Assembly (NCBI GenBank): GCA_021161495.1
Contig: JAGHAO010000026.1
Span: 1 to 16,401, forward strand
Direction of reading: 5' to 3'
Source: Caldisericaceae bacterium
GTDB lineage: Bacteria; Caldisericota; Caldisericia; Caldisericales; Caldisericaceae
DNA: 16,401 nucleotides
The notes beneath the pieces were generated by a model. That model worked only from the letters and a program-made list of their open reading frames with translations, ran no database searches and was not told where the DNA came from. Of this stretch, positions 1 through 6,701 are shown one piece after another; the first letter of the stretch is position 1; each line of letters opens with the position of its first letter. The translations under genes were made by a program, and so were the position numbers.

Positions 1-280
1 CAAATAAAATTTATTCAAAGAGATGATAATGAATAAAAGACTTAAAACTTTAATTTCCGTTCCGACTTCAAAAAATTCTTCAAAGTTTCGATTTCGTTCT
101 TGTTGCATTTTTCGTAAACATAATTCTAAAACTTATAAAAGGGGTGGAGTTTTACTTTGAGGAATAGAAAATTATTATCCGGCTAATATTCTTGGTTTGC
201 GGAAATAGTTTTGCGTAATTTTGCAAAGCGTGGCGACTTTGCGATTTTACCGGGGGCTATTTCTTAAATTTTCGGAACTA
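1..280. other. Upstream region with no supported gene
   Basis: This AT-rich stretch carries no convincing gene. A 45-codon + strand frame opens with ATG at 23 and ends at 160, but it has no Shine-Dalgarno sequence and a composition unlike the neighbouring genes. On the - strand a frame starts with ATG at 108 and stays open to the left edge of the window (36 codons, Glu-rich then hydrophobic). It could be the beginning of a divergent gene but lacks a clear ribosome site. An imperfect inverted repeat at 221-244 (GCAAAG / CTTTGC core around an 8-base loop) is followed by only four T residues. It is at best a weak terminator for an upstream + strand transcript. Confidence 0.5.
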
Positions 281-308
281 TTGCAATACAATCGAATATC
301 GTTATAAT
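281..308 (+). promoter_or_regulatory. Sigma70-type promoter of the tRNA-Pro pair
   Basis: A TTGCAA -35 box (281-286) is separated by 16 bases from a perfect TATAAT -10 box (303-308). Initiation 6-8 bases after the -10 would fall near 315, only one or two bases before the mature 5' end of the first tRNA. The primary transcript would therefore have almost no 5' leader. With no terminator visible after the tRNAs, this promoter may also supply the decarboxylase and ATPase genes. The boxes are seen directly; the transcription start is inferred. Confidence 0.75.
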
Positions 309-316
309 AAATCCGT

Positions 317-394
317 CGGGGCGTGGCGTAGTTTGGTTAGCGCACCTGCATGGGGTGCAGGGGGTCGGAAGTTCGAATCTTCTCGCCCCGACCA
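317..394 (+). tRNA. tRNA-Pro (anticodon GGG)
   Basis: A full cloverleaf can be folded. The 7-bp acceptor stem is CGGGGCG/CGCCCCG, the D arm is at 326-343, and the anticodon stem CCTGC/GCAGG encloses a 7-base loop with anticodon GGG at 352-354. The T arm has loop TTCGAAT (372-378). The discriminator is A391 and CCA is encoded at 392-394. GGG with a 3' G at position 37 is characteristic of proline tRNAs reading CCC/CCU. Confidence 0.96.
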
Positions 395-417
395 CTTTTT
401 ATGGAGATAACAGTTTT

Positions 418-494
418 CGGGATGTGGCTCAGCTTGGTAGAGCGCTTGGTTCGGGACTAAGAGGTCGTGGGTTCAAATCCCACCATCCCGACCA
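418..494 (+). tRNA. tRNA-Pro (anticodon CGG)
   Basis: A second cloverleaf starts 23 bases after the first. The acceptor stem is CGGGATG/CATCCCG, and the anticodon stem CTTGG/CTAAG (one G-T pair) encloses the loop TTCGGGA with anticodon CGG at 452-454. The T stem is GTGGG/CCCAC with loop TTCAAAT, discriminator A491, and an encoded CCA at 492-494. It reads CCG codons. A GTG inside its T arm (467) is in frame with the downstream decarboxylase and could be mistaken for that gene's start. Confidence 0.96.
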
Positions 495-502
495 TTTTTG
501 AT

Positions 503-508
503 AGGAGG
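503..508 (+). promoter_or_regulatory. Ribosome binding site fixing the decarboxylase start
   Basis: AGGAGG sits 6 bases upstream of the TTG at 515, just after the second tRNA. It makes that TTG the likely start rather than the in-frame GTG at 467 inside the tRNA. Confidence 0.85.
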
Positions 509-514
509 GGTTTA

Positions 515-1969
515 TTGGATCAGAGCAGAGCGCCTCTCTATGAGGCAGTTAAGAAATATATCAAAAAAGAAATGGTCCCGTTCCATATGCCCGGTCATTC
601 GCAGGGAAGAGGAGCGCCTGTTTCGCTAAAACGTATCTTTGGGAAGGAATTTTTCGATTTTGATCTCACTGAAGTTTCAGGCCTTGATTATCTTCACCAT
701 GCACGGGGTGTTATAAAAGAGGCCGAAGCACTTGCAGCGGATCTTTACAAAGTCAAAAGGACTTTTTTTCTTGTAAACGGAACAACGGCCGGCGTTCACG
801 CGATGATTCTCGCAACTTGCAAAGAAGGGGAGAAAATTATTGTAGGCAGAAATTCGCACAGGTCGGTTATCGGTGGAATTATTGTTTCCGGTGCGAACCC
901 TGTTTTTGTACATCCTGCGTTTAATGAAGATTACGGAATTATCACGAATTTGACGCCCGAAGACCTCGAGGAAACGATAAAAAAGAACAGGGATGCAAAA
1001 GCGGTTTTGATAACAACGCCTAACTATTACGGTTTTCAGGGAAATATTAAAAAGCTGATAGATATTGCTCACAAATACGGTATGTATGCGCTGGTGGACG
1101 AAGCGCACGGTGCCCACTTTCCGTTTAACGAAAAATTTCCCAAATCCGCAATTTATTACGGTGCCGATATGGTTGTCCAAAGTGCGCACAAAACCCTGCC
1201 TACTTTAACGCAAACATCACTTCTCCATATTGTCTCCGATAAAATAAATGCCGATGCCGTGGAACAGTCCCTTGCAGTAATTGAAACTTCCAGCCCTTCT
1301 TACATTTTTATGACCTTCCTTGATGTTGTGAGAAGAGAGATGGCACTTCACGGTAAAGAACTTTGGGATAGGGCAATTGAAATTGCGGAATACGCAAGGG
1401 AAAAAATTTCCGAACTTCCCGGTTATAGGATTGTTGACGAAAATATCGTAAACGGAAATGATATATCCGCTTTTGATCCCATAAAACTTACGATAAATGT
1501 GGAAGATTTGGGATTCAGCGGTTTTGCCTTTGAATCTTTCCTCAATAAAAATGGCATAGAAATAGAACTTTCCGACTTGCAAAATGTGCTGTTATTTATT
1601 ACAATAGGCAACAGAAAAAGCGATATCGATTCCCTTGTAAAAGTGTTGGAGAAAGCGGAGAAAAAGAAAACCAAAAAGCGCGAAAAAATGCCGCCGTTTC
1701 CCGTTGCGGGGAAACAGGTGTTTTCTCCGAATGACGCGTTTAATATGGATTACGAAATAAAAGAAATTTCTGAAACTGAAGGGTTGGTTAGTTGGGGAAT
1801 TGTAGCACCGTATCCCCCGGGCATTCCCATACTTGCTCCCGGTATGGAAATAGATTCCGATGCTATTTCTTTCATTAAGACGATGTATAAAAAAGGCGGG
1901 ATGATTCAGGGAGCAATTGAAGACGGAAACAAAATTTACGTAAGAGTTATAAGAGGAGGCCGCAAATGA
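515..1969 (+). CDS. Orn/Lys/Arg decarboxylase family protein (PLP-dependent)
   Basis: This 484-residue protein belongs to the fold-type I decarboxylases that remove CO2 from arginine, lysine or ornithine to give a polyamine or its precursor. The N-terminus carries the family signature FHMPGHSQGRG. VDEAHGAH holds the Asp expected to contact the PLP pyridine nitrogen (about residue 195), and SAHKTLPTLTQ holds the Schiff-base Lys (about residue 226). The C-terminal family motif APYPPGIPILAPG is also present. The length fits the short class exemplified by Bacillus SpeA rather than the ~710-residue inducible enterobacterial enzymes. TTG at 515 is chosen because AGGAGG lies 6 bases upstream and the longer frame would start inside a tRNA. 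Its stop overlaps the next start (ATGA), so it is probably translationally coupled to the V-ATPase genes. Family is certain; which amino acid it uses cannot be read from motifs alone. Confidence 0.92.
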   Translation: MDQSRAPLYEAVKKYIKKEMVPFHMPGHSQGRGAPVSLKRIFGKEFFDFDLTEVSGLDYLHHARGVIKEAEALAADLYKVKRTFFLVNGTTAGVHAMILATCKEGEKIIVGRNSHRSVIGGIIVSGANPVFVHPAFNEDYGIITNLTPEDLEETIKKNRDAKAVLITTPNYYGFQGNIKKLIDIAHKYGMYALVDEAHGAHFPFNEKFPKSAIYYGADMVVQSAHKTLPTLTQTSLLHIVSDKINADAVEQSLAVIETSSPSYIFMTFLDVVRREMALHGKELWDRAIEIAEYAREKISELPGYRIVDENIVNGNDISAFDPIKLTINVEDLGFSGFAFESFLNKNGIEIELSDLQNVLLFITIGNRKSDIDSLVKVLEKAEKKKTKKREKMPPFPVAGKQVFSPNDAFNMDYEIKEISETEGLVSWGIVAPYPPGIPILAPGMEIDSDAISFIKTMYKKGGMIQGAIEDGNKIYVRVIRGGRK

Positions 1970-2304
1970 TTGAACGTGATTTGCTTACATTAATAAGAGA
2001 TGCGGAACAAGCGGGAGAGGAAAAGGTGGAAAATGCCAAAAAAAAGGCTGAAGAATTAAGGGCATTGCTTGAAAAAGAAAAGGCGGATATTGTTAAGAAA
2101 ATGGAAGAAGAATTCGAACAAAGAGTTGAAGCCGAGCGCGAAAAGGCGGAAGAAAAGTTCCGCAAAGAAGCGGAAGCCATAAAAGAGAATAAGGAGAAGG
2201 TGATATCCGTTCTTTCGGAAACCGCAAAAGGCAAAATCGAAGAAATAGCGAGTGAAATAGCAGATAGGATATTGAAAGGGGCGAACCTTAAAAATGGCAA
2301 TTGA
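1966..2304 (+). CDS. V-type ATPase peripheral stalk subunit H (G-like)
   Basis: This small charged protein (112 aa) is almost entirely Lys/Glu/Ala-rich helix with heptad-like spacing, as expected for the coiled-coil subunit that pairs with subunit E to form the peripheral stalk. That stalk holds the A3B3 head against rotation. Identity rests on length, composition and position as the first gene of a complete V-ATPase cluster, corresponding to ntpF of Enterococcus hirae. It overlaps the decarboxylase by 4 bases and the next gene by 11. The sequence alone is low-complexity, so without its neighbours it would be only a generic coiled coil. Confidence 0.85.
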   Translation: MIERDLLTLIRDAEQAGEEKVENAKKKAEELRALLEKEKADIVKKMEEEFEQRVEAEREKAEEKFRKEAEAIKENKEKVISVLSETAKGKIEEIASEIADRILKGANLKNGN

Positions 2305-4321
2305 AAAATTAAAAAAGGTTCACATTGTCTGCTCCAAAGAAGAAAAGCAAGAGTTATTAAAAGAACTCTATAATCTCAAAATAATGCACATTGATTCCGT
2401 AAGAACGGAATTTGTAAAAGACAGTGAGAAACTCTTTAAGCATCCCGTTCCTGCGGAAACAGTTTCGGATAGCCTCTCAAAAATCGATAATATTCTGTCC
2501 GTATTTTCCCGGTTAGGCCTCGGGAAAAAGAGTTTAATAGGTTCTTTCCTTGTGGAAGACTTAAAGTTGACAAAGGAAGATTTTGATAAAATCGTTTTTA
2601 GATACGACCTAAACAAATTTTATGAAGATGTTTCTTCGATGTCCGATAGACTCTCAAAACTCACAGAGAAAGAGAACATACTCAAGGAAGAAAAAAACAT
2701 ACTTTCTCGTTTAAGCGGTTTTCCGTTTGAGTTTTCCATTTTGCGCGGAACAAAGGAAACCGAGTCGTTTATCGGGGTATTGAGTTCCAAGAAATATGTT
2801 TCTATGACTTTCGATGAAAAAAATGTTCGGGAATATGCCTATGTGGAAGAATTCGGCAAACTCCCGGGCGATAAGGTAATGCTGTTTTTCCTTTATTTAA
2901 AAGACGAAAAGAATGAAATTCTTCGCATAGTAAAAAAATACGGGATTGAAAAGGTTCAAGTCCCGGAAACTTTTTCCGGGTTTGCGGAGGAGGAAGCGGA
3001 AAGAATTTCCGTAAGTTTGGGGAAAATAAGCAAAGAGAAAGAAATCATACTTTCCAAGTTCAAGGAATTTTATAAAAAGGATCGGCCTAAACTTCTTGCG
3101 TTGAAAGACTATTACGAATCGCTCGAACGCAGGAACAAAGCCGTAAATAAAGCGATTGAGAGTAAACGCGTTGCCTTGATACGGGGTTTCGTTAAGGAAA
3201 AGGACGTAGAAGAACTTTCAAAACTTGAAAACAAATTCGGATGCGCCGTTATTCTTTCCGAACCTGCGGAATACGACGCAGTACCTGTTTTATTGCGAAA
3301 CAACGAATTTTTCAGGCCCTTTGAAATGCTTATAAAAATGTTCGGGCTCCCTTCTTATTTTACGCTTGACCCTACTCCGATTGTTACGATACTATTCTCG
3401 GTGTTTTTCGGGATTGCATTGGGAGATGCGCTTTACGGGCTCCTTCTCGTTTTGGGCAGTTTATACTTCCTGAAAAGATACAAAGGCAACAGAGGTGTGG
3501 AGAACTTCTTCCGAGTTTTCTTGTATGCGGGCAGTGTTACAATCCTTGTCGGGTTGCTTACGGGTTCGGTCGGCGGTAACCTGTTCCCCGCATATTTCCC
3601 TCATTCCGGTATAACGGCATTTCTTAAGAGGATTCAGATTATAGATCCGGAATCTTCCGACGGTTCGATAACCTTTCTCACTTTTGCGATATCACTTGGC
3701 ATTTTGGTTCAACTTTTCGGAGTTTTGCTTAATATAATAATTCGTTTCAGAAGGAAGGAATACGCGGAAGGTATATTTAACGGCTTCGGGTGGCTTTTGT
3801 TTATTCCGTCCGTAATATTGCTATTTTTTGTCGGTCAGTATCCGGGGCTCAAGATTATAACTTATATAATGTTAGGAGTTGGTACTCTGTTACTTCTCAT
3901 CGGCGGTTGGATTTCCATAAGGCAGCCAATATTTAAGCCTGTTGCGGCACTTGTTAATATTTACGGAATCAGGAGTTCTTACGGAATTACGAGCTTCCTC
4001 GGAGATGCTCTTTCTTATTCGAGGCTTTTCGTTTTGGGTTTGAGTACTTCTATCTTGGCTTCTTCTTTTAACCTTGTAGGGAAGCTTATAGGGGGTTTGT
4101 TCGGGACGTTCGGAATTTTTATAACTTTACTGCTCCTTTTGTTCGGGCATTCTCTGACGTTCCTTATGAATAGCCTCGGTGCGTTTGTGCATTCAATACG
4201 ACTGAACTTCCTCGAATTTTTCGGGAGGTTTTACGAGATAGGCGGTAATGAATTCAAGCCGCTTGGTTTGGAGTTTAAAAATATAAGAATTGTTTCCAAA
4301 AACGAAGGAGGTAAAAACTAA
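2294..4321 (+). CDS. V-type ATPase membrane stator subunit I (a-like)
   Basis: This 675-residue protein has the two-part layout of subunit I/a. The soluble, coiled-coil-rich N-terminal half (about residues 1-345) anchors the peripheral stalks. The membrane half (from about residue 350, starting near TLDPTPIV) has several long hydrophobic helices. Two conserved arginines are visible: R577 in LSYSRLFVLG and R636 in VHSIRLNFLEFFG. By family knowledge these face the K ring and release ions from its carboxylate; E. hirae NtpI has the equivalent pair. The C-terminal FYEIGGNEFKPL is also typical. The start at 2294 lies inside the end of the H gene (11-base overlap), with a purine-rich AAAGGGG just upstream. 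Confidence 0.95.
   Translation: MAIEKLKKVHIVCSKEEKQELLKELYNLKIMHIDSVRTEFVKDSEKLFKHPVPAETVSDSLSKIDNILSVFSRLGLGKKSLIGSFLVEDLKLTKEDFDKIVFRYDLNKFYEDVSSMSDRLSKLTEKENILKEEKNILSRLSGFPFEFSILRGTKETESFIGVLSSKKYVSMTFDEKNVREYAYVEEFGKLPGDKVMLFFLYLKDEKNEILRIVKKYGIEKVQVPETFSGFAEEEAERISVSLGKISKEKEIILSKFKEFYKKDRPKLLALKDYYESLERRNKAVNKAIESKRVALIRGFVKEKDVEELSKLENKFGCAVILSEPAEYDAVPVLLRNNEFFRPFEMLIKMFGLPSYFTLDPTPIVTILFSVFFGIALGDALYGLLLVLGSLYFLKRYKGNRGVENFFRVFLYAGSVTILVGLLTGSVGGNLFPAYFPHSGITAFLKRIQIIDPESSDGSITFLTFAISLGILVQLFGVLLNIIIRFRRKEYAEGIFNGFGWLLFIPSVILLFFVGQYPGLKIITYIMLGVGTLLLLIGGWISIRQPIFKPVAALVNIYGIRSSYGITSFLGDALSYSRLFVLGLSTSILASSFNLVGKLIGGLFGTFGIFITLLLLLFGHSLTFLMNSLGAFVHSIRLNFLEFFGRFYEIGGNEFKPLGLEFKNIRIVSKNEGGKN
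4305..4312 (+). promoter_or_regulatory. Strong ribosome binding site of subunit K
   Basis: AAGGAGGT lies 8 bases before the ATG at 4321. It is one of the best Shine-Dalgarno matches in the cluster. That fits the K proteolipid being needed in many copies per complex. Confidence 0.8.
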
Positions 4322-4824
4322 TGGAAAACATCGGTTTACAGACTCTAATTAACGGTCCTTTTTGGGTGGTGGCAGGAGCGGTAATTGTTGCCGCACTTGG
4401 TGGTATTGGTTCTGCAATTGCAATCGGTATGACGACTTCGCACTCTGCGGGAGTTTTATCGGAGAAACCGGAACTCTTCGGTAAATTGCTTGTTCTTATG
4501 TCTCTTCCCGGAACGCAGGGGTTCTACGCATTTGTTGTCGCATTCCTCATAATGCAGAAATTTGGCTTTACAAGCGGAAATCCGAAGGCATCACTCGGGC
4601 AGGGGCTTGCCATTTTCGTAATGAGTATTTTTGTCGGAATTGTTCAGCTTAAAAGTGCTATTACTCAGGGGAAATCCGCGCTCGGTTCCATCGATCTTAC
4701 GGGAAAACACCCTGAAGAAAGCGGACGTGCCATTCTTCTTCCGGGACTTGTTGAAATGTACGCCGTATTGGCACTTCTTGTTGCAGTGCTTGTAATACTG
4801 TGGGTGGGAGCAAAGCCATTCTGA
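4321..4824 (+). CDS. V-type ATPase rotor ring subunit K (duplicated proteolipid)
   Basis: At 167 residues this is the double-hairpin form of the rotor proteolipid, with four transmembrane helices at about 15-37, 55-78, 91-114 and 139-163. It forms the membrane ring that carries ions past subunit I. Hairpin 1 has Gln at the carboxylate position (LPGTQGFYAF) and hairpin 2 keeps the acidic residue E145 (LVEMYAV), giving one ion site per duplicated subunit. L62, T65, Q66, Y69, Q116 and E145 line up with the published Na+ ligands of E. hirae NtpK with constant offsets, so Na+ coupling is inferred. It begins on the last base of the subunit I stop (TAATG) behind a strong ribosome site. Confidence 0.95.
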   Translation: MENIGLQTLINGPFWVVAGAVIVAALGGIGSAIAIGMTTSHSAGVLSEKPELFGKLLVLMSLPGTQGFYAFVVAFLIMQKFGFTSGNPKASLGQGLAIFVMSIFVGIVQLKSAITQGKSALGSIDLTGKHPEESGRAILLPGLVEMYAVLALLVAVLVILWVGAKPF

Positions 4825-4828
4825 TACT

Positions 4829-5425
4829 ATGAGCATAGATAAAGTCAAAGAAAAAATTTTGCAGAAAGCGGAGAAAGAAGCGGAGGAAATCCTTTCCCGT
4901 GCGAAGGAAGAAATAGAAAAAGAAAAAGCGTTGTTTTTGAAAGAAAAGCAGGCGGAGTTAGAAGAAAGGTTCGAAAAGGCATCTTGTGAGATAGAAGACG
5001 AGATAGGGAAAAAGATTAACCGGGAAAAACTCCTCGCAGAGAGAGAAATCCTTGCTGTCAAAAGGAAATTCATAGACGAGACATTCGGTCTTGCGATGGA
5101 AAAATTCCTTTCGATGGATAAAAAAAGTTATTTGAAGTTCCTTGAGAATCTGATACTGAAAGATGCTCCTCCGGGGAAGTCCGAACTCGTTTTAAACAAG
5201 AGAGATAGGGAATTGTTCGATGAAAAATTGTTGAAAAGCATAAACAGGAAATTAGGAAAAGAACGCACGATCGCTCTTTCCGGAAGAACCGCGGAGATTA
5301 AAGGCGGGTGTGTGATCAGGGGAAATGAAGTTGAAATTGACGATTCTTTGGAAACACTTATAAATGACGAGCGGGAACATTCCGAAATTGAGATCGTTAA
5401 AAAACTTTTCGGTGAGGAGAAATGA
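4829..5425 (+). CDS. V-type ATPase peripheral stalk subunit E
   Basis: This 198-residue protein has a long charged helix (about 1-95) that would form the coiled coil with subunit H. A globular C-terminal domain (about 100-198) follows, containing the family pattern GGCVIRGNEVEIDDSLETLI, and binds the head. The start is 4 bases after the K stop, with no close Shine-Dalgarno sequence, so translation is probably coupled to K. It overlaps the next gene by 4 bases (ATGA). Confidence 0.93.
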   Translation: MSIDKVKEKILQKAEKEAEEILSRAKEEIEKEKALFLKEKQAELEERFEKASCEIEDEIGKKINREKLLAEREILAVKRKFIDETFGLAMEKFLSMDKKSYLKFLENLILKDAPPGKSELVLNKRDRELFDEKLLKSINRKLGKERTIALSGRTAEIKGGCVIRGNEVEIDDSLETLINDEREHSEIEIVKKLFGEEK

Positions 5426-6378
5426 GAAAGGAATTCCTTATAGAGGCAAAACCGCCTGAATTTTACAATTACATATCCGGAAGAATAAAAATATTGGAAA
5501 TCGGTTTGCTTTCGAGGGAAACCGTGGAGAGAATTTCTTCTCAAGATTCGGTCTCCGGAGTGAAAGAGGTGCTTTCCGAAACACCTTACAGGCAGTTTGT
5601 AAAAGGGGAAACATTTTCCTCGCTAACCGAGTCCGTTTTCGCACGGTTCGATGCGGAGCTTTCCGATATGGAAAAGTTTGTTTCCCAAGGGTTTATCAAT
5701 TCTTTTTTCCGAGAAAAAACCGTATTTTTAAAGATCAAAAAATGGGCGCTTTTGGGAAAAGGAGAAGAAGAGAATCCTTTATTTTCCGACCTTTTCGAAT
5801 TTGTAACAACAGGCGCCGGAGATTTTCCCTTTATTTTCAGGGAAATGTATAATGAAATGGTTTTAAGAAAGGAAAACCCCCTTGAAGTAGGCATACTGCT
5901 CGATATTTACAGACTTAAATTTCTTTCGGATTCCGCCCGATTGGTAAATTCTCCGCTTATATCGGATTATTACTTAAAATATACGGAAAAAAGTTTGAAA
6001 GAAATTCTTGCGAGACTTTTCGGTTTCGTTAACTCCTCGCTTGTAGATAATGTATCGTTGGAGCAGACACTTAAAAAGCTCGGCGGTATGCTTTCCGATT
6101 ATCCGCTTGCAAAAAACCTTCTTTCTATCGGAGACAGGGAGGGATTTGTCGAATTTGTTAAAGAAAAGATTTTTTCGTCGGAAAGCGGAATTTCGGATTC
6201 GGAGCTCAGGAAGGTTTTGGAAAGAGGAAGGTTTGTAAATATGGGAGTGGAAGTGGTGTTTGTGTACTTGAAGAGGCTTCAGCGCGAGGTGTCCGAACTT
6301 GCGATGATCCTTAGCGGAAAAGGGAACGGGATCAGCGGAAAGGAAATTTTGGAGAAGGTGAGTGCTGCTTATGAGTAA
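5422..6378 (+). CDS. V-type ATPase central stalk subunit C (d-like)
   Basis: This 318-residue, largely helical protein matches subunit C/d, the soluble socket that joins the D/F axle to the membrane K ring. Support comes from length, helical character, the N-terminal pattern YNYISGRIKILE-like (here YNYISGRIKILEIG), and its place between E and F in the conserved order. No catalytic residues are expected. The start at 5422 overlaps the E stop as ATGA. The sequence is less conserved than the head subunits, which is normal for this family. Confidence 0.9.
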   Translation: MRKEFLIEAKPPEFYNYISGRIKILEIGLLSRETVERISSQDSVSGVKEVLSETPYRQFVKGETFSSLTESVFARFDAELSDMEKFVSQGFINSFFREKTVFLKIKKWALLGKGEEENPLFSDLFEFVTTGAGDFPFIFREMYNEMVLRKENPLEVGILLDIYRLKFLSDSARLVNSPLISDYYLKYTEKSLKEILARLFGFVNSSLVDNVSLEQTLKKLGGMLSDYPLAKNLLSIGDREGFVEFVKEKIFSSESGISDSELRKVLERGRFVNMGVEVVFVYLKRLQREVSELAMILSGKGNGISGKEILEKVSAAYE

Positions 6379-6691
6379 AGTTGCGTTTGTGGGAAATAAA
6401 AAACTCGGTTACCTCTTCAGGAGTTTTGACTTTTCCTTTTTCCCTGCTGAAAACGGAAGCGAAGCGAAAGAGAAAATCCTTGAAATTTATAAGAAGAGGA
6501 ATTTTGACATAGTGATAACCACCGAAGAACTTGCGGGAGAATTAAGCGAATTTATCCAGAAGAAAGAAAATGTATTTCCTGTGATTTTTGTTCTGCCTTC
6601 CCCCGCAAAACATGAGCAACTCGGAATTCAATGGATAAGAAAATCCGTTGAAAGAGCGGTTGGTATAGATATTCTTTCAAAAAACGAATAG
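6371..6691 (+). CDS. V-type ATPase central stalk subunit F
   Basis: This is a small alpha/beta protein of 106 residues beginning MSKVAFVGNK, the beta-strand start typical of subunit F (NtpG in E. hirae). Subunit F binds subunit D in the rotor shaft. The middle carries the FDIVITTEELA strand-helix pattern of the family. A GTG at 6362 would add three residues; ATG at 6371 is preferred because the protein then starts directly at the conserved strand, with GAAGGTGAG upstream. The start overlaps the end of subunit C by 8 bases. Confidence 0.9.
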   Translation: MSKVAFVGNKKLGYLFRSFDFSFFPAENGSEAKEKILEIYKKRNFDIVITTEELAGELSEFIQKKENVFPVIFVLPSPAKHEQLGIQWIRKSVERAVGIDILSKNE

Positions 6692-6701
6692 GGGTGTTGT
6701 T

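Noticed and set aside
221..248. Intrinsic terminator ahead of the tRNA promoter
   Set aside because: The inverted repeat has a short core and an 8-base loop, and only four T residues follow. It is noted in the region description but not called as a terminator.
467..514. N-terminal extension of the decarboxylase from GTG at 467
   Set aside because: The GTG and the following codons lie in the T arm and acceptor stem of tRNA-Pro(CGG). A good ribosome site points to TTG at 515.
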